64,000 nucleotides of DNA from NCBI RefSeq assembly GCF_016234775.1, contig NZ_JACRAH010000027.1:23341-87340 (forward strand). Reading direction: 5' to 3'. Below, one piece after another: positions 24,986 through 38,018 of this stretch. Positions within the stretch are counted from its first letter, which is position 1. Each line of letters starts with the position of its first letter. The translations under genes and the position numbers were made by a program. Source of the DNA: Aquabacterium sp. Lineage in GTDB: Bacteria > Pseudomonadota > Gammaproteobacteria > Burkholderiales > Burkholderiaceae_C. A model generated the notes under the pieces. It saw only the letters and a list, made by a program, of their open reading frames with translations, did not search any database and had not been told where the DNA came from.

Positions 24986-25522
24986 TCAATCTTCCTGCAG
25001 GGCTTCCAGTTCGGGAAAGAGCACCGAGGTGTAGCCAAATTGCCTGAAATCCCGCACCCGCATGGGGTAGAGCTTACCGATCAGGTGATCGCACTCGTGC
25101 TGCACGACCCTGGCGTGAAAGCCCTCCGCTTCGCGGTCGATGGGCTGACCGAGCTGGTCGAAGCCCTGGTAGCGAATCCTGGCAAAACGCGGCACCACGC
25201 CACGCAAGCCCGGAACCGACAGACAGCCTTCCCAGCCGTTTTCTTCTTCGTCCGACAGCGGCGTGATGATCGGGTTGATCAGCACGGTTTCAGGCACAGG
25301 GGGTGCATCTGGATAGCGCTGGCTGCGACCAAAACCGAATATCACCACCGACAGGTCCACGCCGATCTGCGGCGCCGCCAGACCGGCGCCCTGCGCATGG
25401 GCCATGGTGTCCTTGAGATCCTGGATCAGCGCGTGTAGTTCGGGCGTGTCAAAGGCCTGAACGGGCTCGGCCACCTTGAGCAAGCGGGGATCACCCATCT
25501 TCAGGATCTCGCGGATGGCCAT
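24986..25522 (-). CDS. def: peptide deformylase
   Basis: A 178-residue metallo-enzyme that removes the N-formyl group from new polypeptides at the ribosome exit. The three family motifs are present: [18 protein letters not shown] with the metal-binding Cys, and QHECDHLIG with two metal-binding His and the catalytic Glu. Length is normal for type I. It is the last gene of a minus-strand series smc-zipA-ligA-def, with only 12 nt from the ligA stop. Confidence 0.95.
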   Translation of the reverse strand: MAIREILKMGDPRLLKVAEPVQAFDTPELHALIQDLKDTMAHAQGAGLAAPQIGVDLSVVIFGFGRSQRYPDAPPVPETVLINPIITPLSDEEENGWEGCLSVPGLRGVVPRFARIRYQGFDQLGQPIDREAEGFHARVVQHECDHLIGKLYPMRVRDFRQFGYTSVLFPELEALQED

Positions 25523-25534
25523 GGCTCGTGTTCC

Positions 25535-28811
<3,277 letters not shown>

Positions 28812-28824
28812 TATTGATGTTTCC

Positions 28825-31800
28825 TCAGGCGGCGTGGGCCATGCCCAGCGCGGCTTCCATGTCCACCGCCACGATGCGGGACACGCCCTGCTCCTGCATG
28901 GTCACGCCAATCAGTTGCTCGGCCATCTCCATCGCGATCTTGTTGTGAGAGATGAACAGGAACTGCGTGCCGCTGGACATGCTCTTGACCAGTCGGGCGT
29001 AGCGCTCGGTGTTGGCGTCGTCCAGCGGCGCGTCCACTTCGTCGAGCAGGCAGAACGGGGCGGGGTTGAGTTGGAAGATGGCGAACACCAGCGCGATCGC
29101 GGTCAGGGCCTTTTCGCCACCGGACAGCAGGTGAATCGTGCTGTTTTTCTTGCCGGGTGGCTGGGCCATGACCTGCACGCCAGCGTCCAGGATTTCGTCG
29201 CCCGTCATGACGAGCTTGGCGGTGCCGCCCCCAAACAGATTGGGGAACATGCGGCCAAAGTGCTCGTTGACGGTGTTGAAGGTGGCACCCAGCAGATCGC
29301 GTGTTTCCAGGTCGATCTTGTGGATGGCGTCTTCCAGGGTGTGGATGGCGTCCATCAGGTCGGCCATCTGCGAATCCAGGAAGCCCTTGCGCTCACGGGC
29401 TGCGGTCAGTTCATCGAGCGCGGCCAGGTTGACGGCGCCCAGGGCATTGATGTCACGCTGGATGCGGTCGATCTCGGTTTGCAGGCCGTAGAGCTTGACG
29501 CCATCGCGCTCGATCACTTCAGCCAGGGCTTCGAGATTGACCTCGGCGGCCGTCAGTTGCTCCAGGAACTGCGCGCCACCCAGTGTGGCGGCCTGCAGCT
29601 CCAGTTGCAGCTTGGTGATCTCGTCACGCAAGGGCTGCAGGCTGCGCTCGAACGACATGCGCTGCTCATCGGCCCGGCGCAGTTGGGCAGACAGGTCTTC
29701 GTAGCGATTGCGGGTCTGCAGCAGCAGGCCTTCTTTTTCCAGCTTGACGGCCAGCGCGTCGTCCAGACCGGTCTGCGAGGTGGACTCGCTCAGGCGCGCA
29801 TGCTCTTCGTGCAATTGCGCCGCCGAGGCTTCGTTGGTCTGGATCTGCTGGGCGGCGGTCTCGATGCCGCGTTGCAACTCGCCACGGCGAGCCGCCATGG
29901 AGCGGGCACTGAACTGGGCCTCCTGGGCCTGACGCTCCAGGGCACGTGATTGCTCACGCGCCTGGTTGAGCTTGCGCTCGGCTTCGATCACGGCTTCTTC
30001 AAGCTGGGCGTGCTTTTCCTGGGCATCGGCCAGGCTCAAGTCCAGCTCTTCAAAGCGGGCTTCACCCATGGCACGGCGTTCCTGCAGATCACCCAGTTGC
30101 GCATCGATCTCGGCCAGTTCCTCTTCGATCTGGCTGCGGCGCGTGTTGGTCTGCTCGGCCTGCTGTGTCAGGCGCAGCACTTCCACCTGCAACTGGTGCG
30201 TGCGCTGCTGGATTTCGCTGGTGTCACGGCGGGCCGTGGCCAGGCGTTGAGCGGCATCGGTGTAAGCGGCTTCGGCGCGGATCAGGCTGGCGCGAGCGTC
30301 TTCGGCGATCAGCGACTGCGCACGAAGCTGTTTTTCCAGATTTTCGATCTCTTGCGCACGCGCCAGCATGCCGGCCTGCTCGGAGTCAGGCGCATAGAAG
30401 CTCACGGCGAACTGGCTGACCATGTGGCCAGCCCTGGTCATGATGACCTCGCCATGCGTGAGCTTGCTGCGGTTGGCCAGCGCTTCTTCCAGATTGCCTG
30501 CGGTGTAGACGCCTTCGAGCCAATCGTTCATCAAGGCCTTGAGACCCTGATCGTTGAGGCGCATCAGATCGGACAGGCGCGGCAGCGTGTGATGCGTGTT
30601 CTGGATGCCGGGCTGAGGCAGGCTGTAGAAGGCCAGCTTGGCGGGCGGTGCGTCGTTTTCAAACGCACGCACCGTTTCCACGCGGCCCACCTCCAGTGCG
30701 GACAAACGCTCGCGCAGCGCCGATTCCAGCGCGTTTTCCCAACCAGTTTCAATGTGAACGCGGGTCCACAAGCCTTGCAGGCTTTCCAGGCCGTGCTTGG
30801 CCAGCCAGGGCTTGAGCTTGCCTTCGGTCTGCACCTTCTCCTGCAAGGCGCGCAGGGCATCCAGTCGGGCGGACAACTCGGCCTGCTTGGCGGCCTGCGT
30901 GTTGCTGTCGGCCTGCGCGGCCTTGCGGCCTTCGTCCAGCATGGGCACGGACTCGGTCAGCTCGCCCAACTGGGCTTCGAACACAGCCAGCTCTTCCTGG
31001 CCGATCTCCAGTTGCCGACGCATGTCGATCAGGCGGGCATCGTCCGTGGCGGCCAGGCCCTGACGCTCGGTGGCCAGACGTTCACGGCGCAGGCTCAACT
31101 GGCGCGACTGGTCATCGATGTTGCGCGACTCGGCGGCCAGCAGCTGGATCTGCTGCTGCACCTGGCCGGCCACGCCACGTTGCTCGTTGGCGCGCGCGGT
31201 AGACGCACGCACAGCGTCTTCGAAACTCGGGATGTTGCCCGCCAGCTCTTCAGCCTGGGCCGCCATGATCTCGGCCTGTTCTTCGGCGGCCAGCATTTTC
31301 TCGGCCAGCTCTTCCAGCTCGAACTCGGCTGAGGCGCGGCGCTCGGCCCACTGGTCGTTCTGGCCCTTCAGTTCGGCCAGGCGTTGTTCCACGCGCTGGC
31401 GTCCTTCCACCACATAGCGGATGCGCTCTTCCAGGCGGCTGACTTCCAGATTGGCCTCTGCCAGCACACCTTGTGCCGTATGAAGTTCATCGCTGGCAGC
31501 GTAGTGATCCTGGCGCACATGCTCCAGCTCGGCCTCCACCGCACGCAGCTCGGCCATGCGGCCTTCCAGCGCATTGGTGGCCTCCAGCACAGCCTGCTTG
31601 ATGCGCGTTTCCTCGGTGGCGGCATCGCGGTGCTTGAGGAACCACAGTTGATGCAGCTTGAGCGTGCCCTGCTCTTGCAGGCCGTGATAACGCGTGGCCA
31701 CCTCGGCTTGTTTTTCCAGCTTGTCGAGGTTGTTGTTCAGCTCGCGCAGGATGTCTTCCACGCGGGTGAGGTTCTCGCGCGTGTCCTTCAGGCGGTTCTC

Positions 31801-32340
31801 GGTCTCGCGGCGGCGCTCCTTGTACTTGGAGACGCCGGCGGCTTCTTCGAGGAACAGGCGCATCTCTTCCGGCTTGGATTCGATGATGCGGCTGATGGTG
31901 CCCTGCCCGATGATGGCGTAGGCGCGCGGGCCCAGGCCGGTGCCCAGGAACACGTCCTGCACATCGCGACGGCGCACGGGCTGGTTGTTGATGAAGTAGC
32001 TGGAGTTGCCATCGCGCGTCAGCACGCGCTTGACCGCGATCTCGGCGAACTGGTTCCACTGGCCGCCCGCACGGGCGTCTTCATTGCTGAACACCAGCTC
32101 CACGCTGGAGCGGCTGGCGGGCTTGCGGTTGCCGGAGCCGTTGAAGATCACGTCCTGCATGGATTCGCCACGCAGCTCGGACGCCTTGGACTCGCCCAGC
32201 ACCCAGCGCACCGCATCCATGATGTTGGATTTGCCACAACCGTTGGGCCCCACCACCCCGACCAGTTGGCCCGGCAGGTGGAAGTGCGTAGGTTCAGCGA
32301 ATGACTTGAAGCCAGACAGCTTGATCGAATTCAGTCGCAT
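28825..32340 (-). CDS. smc: chromosome segregation protein SMC
   Basis: A 1171-residue SMC ATPase that condenses and segregates chromosomes, presumably with ScpA and ScpB encoded elsewhere. The N-terminal Walker A is VGPNGCGKSNIMDA. Long coiled coils (about 170-500 and 660-1000) flank a hinge (about 515-640: GLWTRVHIETGWENALESAL and neighbours). The C-terminal head has the ABC signature LLSGGEKALTAIALVFAIF and Walker B FCLLDEVDAPLDD. An internal QGTISRII block follows the N-terminal head. It is the first gene of smc-zipA-ligA-def and is divergent from queF, with about 150 nt shared upstream DNA. Confidence 0.96.
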   Translation of the reverse strand: MRLNSIKLSGFKSFAEPTHFHLPGQLVGVVGPNGCGKSNIMDAVRWVLGESKASELRGESMQDVIFNGSGNRKPASRSSVELVFSNEDARAGGQWNQFAEIAVKRVLTRDGNSSYFINNQPVRRRDVQDVFLGTGLGPRAYAIIGQGTISRIIESKPEEMRLFLEEAAGVSKYKERRRETENRLKDTRENLTRVEDILRELNNNLDKLEKQAEVATRYHGLQEQGTLKLHQLWFLKHRDAATEETRIKQAVLEATNALEGRMAELRAVEAELEHVRQDHYAASDELHTAQGVLAEANLEVSRLEERIRYVVEGRQRVEQRLAELKGQNDQWAERRASAEFELEELAEKMLAAEEQAEIMAAQAEELAGNIPSFEDAVRASTARANEQRGVAGQVQQQIQLLAAESRNIDDQSRQLSLRRERLATERQGLAATDDARLIDMRRQLEIGQEELAVFEAQLGELTESVPMLDEGRKAAQADSNTQAAKQAELSARLDALRALQEKVQTEGKLKPWLAKHGLESLQGLWTRVHIETGWENALESALRERLSALEVGRVETVRAFENDAPPAKLAFYSLPQPGIQNTHHTLPRLSDLMRLNDQGLKALMNDWLEGVYTAGNLEEALANRSKLTHGEVIMTRAGHMVSQFAVSFYAPDSEQAGMLARAQEIENLEKQLRAQSLIAEDARASLIRAEAAYTDAAQRLATARRDTSEIQQRTHQLQVEVLRLTQQAEQTNTRRSQIEEELAEIDAQLGDLQERRAMGEARFEELDLSLADAQEKHAQLEEAVIEAERKLNQAREQSRALERQAQEAQFSARSMAARRGELQRGIETAAQQIQTNEASAAQLHEEHARLSESTSQTGLDDALAVKLEKEGLLLQTRNRYEDLSAQLRRADEQRMSFERSLQPLRDEITKLQLELQAATLGGAQFLEQLTAAEVNLEALAEVIERDGVKLYGLQTEIDRIQRDINALGAVNLAALDELTAARERKGFLDSQMADLMDAIHTLEDAIHKIDLETRDLLGATFNTVNEHFGRMFPNLFGGGTAKLVMTGDEILDAGVQVMAQPPGKKNSTIHLLSGGEKALTAIALVFAIFQLNPAPFCLLDEVDAPLDDANTERYARLVKSMSSGTQFLFISHNKIAMEMAEQLIGVTMQEQGVSRIVAVDMEAALGMAHAA

Positions 32341-32490
32341 GCTTGGTGTCGGCCCGGGACTCGCGCCTCCGAAAAACCCGCTAAGTCATTGATTTGTTTG
32401 ACAAAACCTGTTCGAAGACAGGCCAGAATCAACCAAAGATGATAGCATTGCACTTTTGCCGATTCCCCCTTTAACGATAAGTAGTCCGCC

Positions 32491-33033
32491 ATGGCCAAGA
32501 AAGCCCCCGCCACCAGCGCCACCGAAGTCAAGCCCAACGCCAAGACCAAGGCGCCTGCCAAGACCGGCAAGCCAGCCGACTTGAAGGTGGGCGCACGCGC
32601 CAAGCCGGCCACACCGCCCTCGGCGCCTTCGCGCGAGTTGGACGTGTTCCCCAATCCGGCACCCCAGCGCGACTACGTCATCCAGTTCCAGGTGCCCGAG
32701 TTCACCTGCTTCTGCCCGTTGACCGGCCAGCCCGATTTCGCACACTTCACGATCGACTGCATCGCCGACAAGCTGTGCATCGAGCTCAAGAGCCTGAAGA
32801 TGTACATGTGGAGCTACCGCAACGACGGCGCCTTCCATGAAAAAGTCACCAACGACATCCTGACCGACATCGTGAAGGCCATCGACCCGCGCTACGTGCG
32901 CATCACCGCCAAGTGGTATGTGCGTGGCGGCATCTACACCAACGTGGTCGTGGAGCACCGCAAGAAGGGCTGGAAGCCCGCCCCCAAGGTGGACCTGCCC
33001 CAGCACAACGCTGAAACCGGCCTGCTGGGCTGA
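32491..33033 (+). CDS. queF: NADPH-dependent 7-cyano-7-deazaguanine reductase QueF
   Basis: A 180-residue nitrile reductase of the tunnelling fold that converts preQ0 to preQ1 in queuosine synthesis. The catalytic Cys lies in FTCFCPLTGQPDFA, followed by the catalytic Asp in the same block, and the QueF motif ELKSLKMYMWSYRNDGAFHE is complete. The core (about residues 55-175) fits a short type I enzyme. The N-terminal about 45 residues (KAPATSATEVKPNAKTKAPA) form a low-complexity Ala/Lys/Pro extension not needed for the fold. The ATG at 32491 is the only start that fits. No other queuosine genes are adjacent. Confidence 0.94.
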   Translation: MAKKAPATSATEVKPNAKTKAPAKTGKPADLKVGARAKPATPPSAPSRELDVFPNPAPQRDYVIQFQVPEFTCFCPLTGQPDFAHFTIDCIADKLCIELKSLKMYMWSYRNDGAFHEKVTNDILTDIVKAIDPRYVRITAKWYVRGGIYTNVVVEHRKKGWKPAPKVDLPQHNAETGLLG

Positions 33034-33070
33034 TTCAGCCCGCTGACCGCCACGCCACCATGACCATGTG

Positions 33071-33727
33071 ATGGGCACCCTGCCCGCCTGGCTGGATTGG
33101 GCCCTGCTGATAGCGGCCCTCGGTGTTGCTTTGCTGTTCAAGCCCTGGCTCCCGCTGAGGCATGCCCCCCTGCAGAGCCCCTGGATGGGCGCGATGGTGC
33201 TGCTGCCCTGCGTCTGGTGGACACAGCACCTCTTGCCCAACGGCCTGGCCCTGCATGTCACCGGCGCCTGCCTGCTGGTGCTCATGTTTGGCTGGCCCCT
33301 CGCCATCTGGAGCTTGCTGCCCATCGCCCTTGTTGCCAAACTGATTGAGGCACGTGCCTGGCCTGACGCCGACGCACTGGTCACCCACATCGTCTGGCTG
33401 GGCGTGATTCCCTCCACGCTCGCCCTGATGTTGGGCCTGGCAGTGCGGCGCTGGATGCCCCAACACCTGTTTGTCTACATCCTGGGGCGAGGGTTCGTGG
33501 TCACCGCTCTGGCCGTCACGCTCACGGGCTACTTCGCCATCTTCGCTCAGCACAAACCTGATGCCCTGTCGACCGAGGATTGGATGCTGGCCAACTGGTT
33601 GCTTGGATGGGGCGAGGCCATCAGCACGGGCATGATCACGGCCATTTTCGTGGCATTCAAGCCTGAGTGGATGTTGACCTATTCCGACAAGCGCTACCTG
33701 CCGGGCGCAGCCGGCAAACACCCATGA
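33071..33727 (+). CDS. CbiM-like multispanning membrane protein (COG3235-type)
   Basis: A 218-residue integral membrane protein with about six hydrophobic helices. The later part (VTHIVWLGVIPSTLALMLGL, then LGRGFVVTALAVTLTGYFAI and WLLGWGEAISTGMITAIFVA) resembles the predicted permeases related to the CbiM component of energy-coupling-factor cobalt/nickel transporters. The substrate is unknown, and no ATPase or EcfT subunit gene is nearby. A GTG codon precedes the ATG at 33071, and I chose the ATG. The last 4 nt overlap the next gene as ATGA, so the two are probably translationally coupled. Confidence 0.7.
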   Translation: MGTLPAWLDWALLIAALGVALLFKPWLPLRHAPLQSPWMGAMVLLPCVWWTQHLLPNGLALHVTGACLLVLMFGWPLAIWSLLPIALVAKLIEARAWPDADALVTHIVWLGVIPSTLALMLGLAVRRWMPQHLFVYILGRGFVVTALAVTLTGYFAIFAQHKPDALSTEDWMLANWLLGWGEAISTGMITAIFVAFKPEWMLTYSDKRYLPGAAGKHP

Positions 33728-34329
33728 CGCGATCACTTTGCGCCTCATGGATGGCAGCGCTGCTGTGCGTGCTGCCCGACTTTGCAGCACACGCCTGCAC
33801 AACAAGACCTCTGCCTCCTGCTGCACTGCCCGATAGCCTCGAATTGCCAAAGGGTAGCCGCGTTACCCAAGCCTGGTCCTGCAAGGACAAACTAGGCGAG
33901 CAATTGGTGCTGGCGACCCTTTCGACCAACAGTCAGCCCCTGCCCCCGAGCCAATCGGAGGCAGAACTCACTTTCCTCAAATTCCGCCAGACGCCACTTG
34001 GCTGGAAGCGGGACTGGCAAGCCCGTGATTTTTTGCACGACCAGCCTGCCCAACGCACCAACGAACTGATCCTGCTGGGTGACTACGACGGTGACGGACA
34101 AGCTGACGTTTTTCTCGCTTACGCCATTCCAGGGCTGCCTGCGGAGCCGGACGAAGGCAAGTTGCTGGTGTTCTACAAAGATCAGAAATACGCCATCCGG
34201 GGTGCCGTGGCCCGCACACCCAGCGATTTCGGATCAAGAAAACTCTCCGCCAACTTCCTGACGCTGCCTCAAGCCATCCAGACGCAGGCCTTCAGGCTGT
34301 GGGACAAGCTCAACAGCCCCCACCATTAG
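33724..34329 (+). CDS. exported hypothetical protein with FG-GAP-like motif
   Basis: A 201-residue protein I cannot assign. Residues 1-22 (TRSLCASWMAALLCVLPDFA, with cleavage likely near AAHA) look like a signal peptide, so it is probably periplasmic. A calcium-loop-like GDYDGDGQADVFLAYAI sequence near residue 120 is typical of FG-GAP/integrin-type repeats. Only one such loop is present. The rest is a short beta-rich domain (LLVFYKDQKYAIRGAVA). Its start overlaps the end of the membrane protein gene by 4 nt (ATGA), and the first diguanylate cyclase gene starts 62 nt after its stop. Partner role to the membrane protein is inferred from coupling only. Confidence 0.7.
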   Translation: MTRSLCASWMAALLCVLPDFAAHACTTRPLPPAALPDSLELPKGSRVTQAWSCKDKLGEQLVLATLSTNSQPLPPSQSEAELTFLKFRQTPLGWKRDWQARDFLHDQPAQRTNELILLGDYDGDGQADVFLAYAIPGLPAEPDEGKLLVFYKDQKYAIRGAVARTPSDFGSRKLSANFLTLPQAIQTQAFRLWDKLNSPHH

Positions 34330-34391
34330 GGCCATCCAGGGTCAAGCTTTTGCCGCCAGTGCCGATAGCCCGTTAAACCTGTTGAGCATTG

Positions 34392-35558
34392 ATGAACAAA
34401 CCTCTCTGGCTGCAAACACTGTCGAACTGGGTGCTGGGTGAAGACCCTCACCTGCGTCGCCATGTTCTGCTGGTTCTGATTACCCTGCAACCCTATGCCG
34501 TGAGTGTGGGCGTCATCCTGCATTCCGAGTATCTGAACCTGTTGCCACATGACATGGCTCAGGCGCTGATCCAGGCGAGCATCCTGACGTTCCTCGGTGT
34601 CTTCGTGTTGGTGCGCTCAGGCTGGTCGCAACGCTTCGCCGACCCTGTGCTGACCTTCCCTCATGCCCTTGTGACGATTGCCTTGTGCATGGCCGCCTAC
34701 GCTCAATTGGGTGAAAACCGGGGCAACGTGATGATCCTGATTGCGCAGACGATCGTGTTGTCCATGTTCAGGCTCAAACCCATACAGGTGCTGATGCTGG
34801 GTGTATTCACGGTGCTGACACTGTGTGGCTGTGTCATGTGGATGGCGCTGGACCCATCCGCCAACTATCCAGCCTCCTCTGGCTGGACGCACTTCCTGGT
34901 TGGTGGCTCCACATTGCTGACCCTGTCGCTGATCGGCAAATGGGTGAGCGACATCCGTGTGCGCATCGGGCGTCAGGCGCGCGAACTGCAGGAAGCGGTG
35001 GACACGGTCAAGCAAATGGCCACCAGCGACATGCTCACCGGCGCGCTCAACCGCAGAATGATGACGGAGTTGGCAGAAAACGAGCTGCGGCTGATAGAGC
35101 GCAGCGGCTCGGCGATGTGCATTGCATTGATCGACATTGATCACTTCAAACATGTCAACGATCACTATGGCCACCACGCCGGCGATGCGGTGTTACGCAG
35201 CATGGCCCAGCACGCCCAGGGGCAGATCCGGCAGGTTGACAAGTTTGCGCGTTGGGGCGGCGAAGAATTCCTGGTCATGCTGCCCAGCATCAGCGCGACA
35301 GAGGGCATGAACGCCATTGAGCGCCTGCGGATGTCTGTGGCTCAACTGGAAATTCCTGGTTACCCACAGTTGCACGTGACCTTCTCTGCCGGTGTGGCCC
35401 AGGCCAAAGTCGGTGAAGCGCTGGAGCACCTGATCGAACGCGCCGATGAAGCCTTGTATGAAGCCAAACGACAGGGCCGAAACCGCAGCCTGCTGGCCCA
35501 GACAGAGCTGAAATCACCCAGTGCCACCTCGGCCTCATCCAGCGAGGCGATGACATGA
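34392..35558 (+). CDS. membrane GGDEF-domain diguanylate cyclase (first copy)
   Basis: A 388-residue predicted cyclic-di-GMP synthase. The N-terminal about 190 residues have around six hydrophobic segments, an unnamed membrane sensor module. The GGDEF domain occupies about 215-375: ALIDIDHFKHVNDHYGHHAGD, split here as ALIDIDHFKHVND and YGHHAGDAVL, then the active site RWGGEEF. An inhibitory RxxD site, RQVD, lies five residues before GGEEF, so product inhibition is expected. The C-terminal motif is LIERADEALYEAKRQGRNR. I chose the ATG at 34392. A TTG one codon earlier is less likely. Its 3' end overlaps the second cyclase by 4 nt. Confidence 0.9.
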   Translation: MNKPLWLQTLSNWVLGEDPHLRRHVLLVLITLQPYAVSVGVILHSEYLNLLPHDMAQALIQASILTFLGVFVLVRSGWSQRFADPVLTFPHALVTIALCMAAYAQLGENRGNVMILIAQTIVLSMFRLKPIQVLMLGVFTVLTLCGCVMWMALDPSANYPASSGWTHFLVGGSTLLTLSLIGKWVSDIRVRIGRQARELQEAVDTVKQMATSDMLTGALNRRMMTELAENELRLIERSGSAMCIALIDIDHFKHVNDHYGHHAGDAVLRSMAQHAQGQIRQVDKFARWGGEEFLVMLPSISATEGMNAIERLRMSVAQLEIPGYPQLHVTFSAGVAQAKVGEALEHLIERADEALYEAKRQGRNRSLLAQTELKSPSATSASSSEAMT

Positions 35559-36718
35559 CACAGTTCGTTCCTCCTGTGCAGCCCAGCGACCCCATTGAGG
35601 ACGCGGTAGGCAAGCTGGTACATACCGTCTTCGGACATGACCGCGCTACACGGGCGCGCACCGCAGCCATCTTGCTGTGCGCCATCATGTATGCCATCTG
35701 TTGCAGCGCGGCCTACTACGCCGCCGAGATCAACCTGATGCGGCCCTTTGCCCCCAAGCTGCTGTGGGCAACCAGCATGCCTGCCTACGTGGCGTTTTAC
35801 GCCTTGGTCCGCTTCGGCAAGACCAGGCACCTCAAGGACCCCACCTTGATGCTGCCGCAAAACGTGTTCGCACTGTTGGCCATCGCCTTTGCCTACACCG
35901 CCGTGGGGCCGCATGACCGTGGCGTGGTACTGGTGCTGATCGCCCTGGTCATGGTGTTTGGCATGTATACCCACACCCCCAAGCAATCAGTGCAAATCGG
36001 CGTGGCAGCCATGTTGCTGCTGGGTTTGAGCATGGGCGTTCTGGCCCATATTGACCCTGACTACTACCCGCCAGATCTGGAATTGCTGCGCTTTGAATTG
36101 ATGCTGGGCACGGTGCCGACGCTGATCTTTTCGGCCTACCAGATTTCGTCATGGCGAAATCGCCTGGCCGCCCAGCGCAAGGACCTGAAGATGGCACTGG
36201 AGCAAGTGCAGCAGATGGCCACGCATGACGTGCTCACAGGCTTGTACAACCGACGTTTCATGCAGGATCGCCTGGAGGACGCCGTCAAGCGATTCGAACG
36301 TTATGGCGAGAGATTCACGGTGGTACTGATTGACCTCGACCACTTCAAGCGCGTCAACGACCAATATGGCCACAAGGTTGGTGATCAAGCCCTGATGGCA
36401 TTTGCCAACGCATCCGGCATCGTGCTGCGCGAAACCGACATCATTGCCCGTTGGGGCGGCGAAGAGTTCATCTTTCTGCTGCCCAATACCGCAGCCGAAA
36501 AGGCCCTGGTCGCCCTGGGGCGCCTGCGCCAAGCGCTTTCGACGTGCACAGTATCCGAGAACGTACCGCAACTGCGGGTGAAGTTCTCGGCAGGCGTGGC
36601 CGTGCACGACTGCGTGACCTCGCTGACGCACACGCTGGAGCGCGCTGACAAGGCTCTGTATGAAGCCAAGAGCAACGGCCGCGACCGTGACGTGACCGCA
36701 CCTGCGGACAAGCCCTGA
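35555..36718 (+). CDS. membrane GGDEF-domain diguanylate cyclase (second copy)
   Basis: A 387-residue paralogue of the preceding gene with the same plan: a membrane module of about six helices in the first 200 residues, a short coiled linker (RLAAQRKDLKMALEQVQQMA), and a GGDEF domain with THDVLTGLYNRR, VLIDLDHFKRVNDQYGHKVG (shown to 20 residues) and RWGGEEFIFLLP. The inhibitory site RETD is five residues before GGEEF. The start overlaps the first cyclase by ATGA, so they are translated as a pair. The membrane parts of the two differ clearly in sequence, suggesting different inputs rather than a recent duplication. The dapC gene follows 55 nt downstream. Confidence 0.9.
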   Translation: MTQFVPPVQPSDPIEDAVGKLVHTVFGHDRATRARTAAILLCAIMYAICCSAAYYAAEINLMRPFAPKLLWATSMPAYVAFYALVRFGKTRHLKDPTLMLPQNVFALLAIAFAYTAVGPHDRGVVLVLIALVMVFGMYTHTPKQSVQIGVAAMLLLGLSMGVLAHIDPDYYPPDLELLRFELMLGTVPTLIFSAYQISSWRNRLAAQRKDLKMALEQVQQMATHDVLTGLYNRRFMQDRLEDAVKRFERYGERFTVVLIDLDHFKRVNDQYGHKVGDQALMAFANASGIVLRETDIIARWGGEEFIFLLPNTAAEKALVALGRLRQALSTCTVSENVPQLRVKFSAGVAVHDCVTSLTHTLERADKALYEAKSNGRDRDVTAPADKP

Positions 36719-36773
36719 CACCGTCTTGCCCCTGTTACCGCAGCAAAGCGCCCGCGCCTGGGATAATCGCGGG

Positions 36774-38003
36774 ATGAACCCATTGCTGAAGAAACTCCAG
36801 CCCTACCCCTTCGAGCGCCTGCGTGGCCTCACGGCTGGCGTCACCCCCAACCCCGCTTACCGTGCCATCAGCCTGGGCATTGGCGAGCCCAAGCACCCCA
36901 CCCCGGCCTTCATCAAGGAAGCCCTGACGGCTGCCCTGGATGGCCTGGCCAGCTACCCCGCCACAGCCGGCGAGCCCGCCTTGCGCGAGGCTTGCGCCGC
37001 CTGGGTCGAGCGCCGCTACGGCCTGAAACTCGATGCCGCCACACAGATCCTGCCGGTGAACGGCTCGCGAGAGGCCCTGTTTGCCCTGGCGCAGGCCGTG
37101 ATCGACCCGACCCAGCATCAGGATGCCGGTGGCCCAGCCGTGGTCTGCCCCAATCCCTTCTATCAGATCTACGAAGGCGCTGCCCTGTTGGCAGGCGCCC
37201 GCGTGGTGTTTGCCAACTCGGATCCGGCCCGTAACTTTGCGGCGGATTGGTCGTCCATCCCGGAATCGACGTGGGCGACCACGCAATTGCTGTTCGTGTG
37301 CTCACCCGGCAACCCGACCGGCGCCGTCATGCCCTTGAGCGAATGGCAACGCCTGTTCGAACTGAGCGACCGCTACGGTTTCGTGATCGCCTCGGACGAG
37401 TGCTACTCGGAGATTTACTTCCGTGAAGGAGCGGATGCGGCGCCCCTGGGTGGCCTCGAAGCCGCCGTCAAGCTCGGCCGCACCGACTTCAAGAACCTGA
37501 TCGCCTTGACCAGCCTTTCAAAACGCTCCAACGTGCCGGGACTGCGCTCCGGCTTCGTCATGGGCGACGCGGCCATCATGAAGGCCTTCCTGCTGTATCG
37601 CACCTACCACGGCAGCGCCATGAGCCCGGCCGTGCAGCGCGCCAGCGTGGCCGCCTGGAACGATGAAGCCCACGTGGTGGAAAACCGCGCCCTGTACCGC
37701 CAGAAATTCGAGCAGGTCACCCCCATCCTGGCCTCCGTGATGGACGTGGCCCTGCCCGATGCCAGCTTCTACCTGTGGGCCAAGGTGCCCGCACACATTT
37801 GCGGCGGCAGCGACGAAACATTCACCCGCGAGCTGCTGGCTCAATACAATGTGGCCGTTTTGCCTGGCAGTTACCTGGCGCGCGAAGCCAACGGTGTGAA
37901 CCCAGGCCAGGGCCGCGTCCGCATGGCGCTCGTGGCCGGTGTCGACGAATGCGTCGAAGCCGCCCAGCGCATCAAGGCCTTCATTGAATCCCAATCTGTT
38001 TGA
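36774..38003 (+). CDS. dapC: succinyldiaminopimelate transaminase DapC
   Basis: A 409-residue class I/II PLP aminotransferase that makes N-succinyl-LL-diaminopimelate in the succinylase branch of lysine and cell-wall precursor synthesis. The PLP Lys is in SLSKRSNVPGLRSGF. Other family landmarks are GIGEPKHPTPAFI near residue 45, CPNPFYQIYEGAA, CSPGNPTGAV, and the carboxylate-binding Arg in GRVRMALV. The ATG at 36774 is the standard start (MNPLLKKLQPYPFERLRGL). The longer frame from 36726 lacks homology-like features. It is followed by dapD 15 nt later, and the pathway context (dapC-dapD-pilU-dapE) supports DapC over other aminotransferases. Confidence 0.93.
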   Translation: MNPLLKKLQPYPFERLRGLTAGVTPNPAYRAISLGIGEPKHPTPAFIKEALTAALDGLASYPATAGEPALREACAAWVERRYGLKLDAATQILPVNGSREALFALAQAVIDPTQHQDAGGPAVVCPNPFYQIYEGAALLAGARVVFANSDPARNFAADWSSIPESTWATTQLLFVCSPGNPTGAVMPLSEWQRLFELSDRYGFVIASDECYSEIYFREGADAAPLGGLEAAVKLGRTDFKNLIALTSLSKRSNVPGLRSGFVMGDAAIMKAFLLYRTYHGSAMSPAVQRASVAAWNDEAHVVENRALYRQKFEQVTPILASVMDVALPDASFYLWAKVPAHICGGSDETFTRELLAQYNVAVLPGSYLAREANGVNPGQGRVRMALVAGVDECVEAAQRIKAFIESQSV

Positions 38004-38018
38004 ATCTGAGAGAAGAAC

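Noticed and set aside
32407..32422. CCTGT-TCGAAG-ACAGG inverted repeat between smc and queF, resembling a LexA box
   Set aside because: LexA boxes need CTGT-N8-ACAG and this has N6, with no AT-rich centre. It may bind another factor, but SOS control is not supported.
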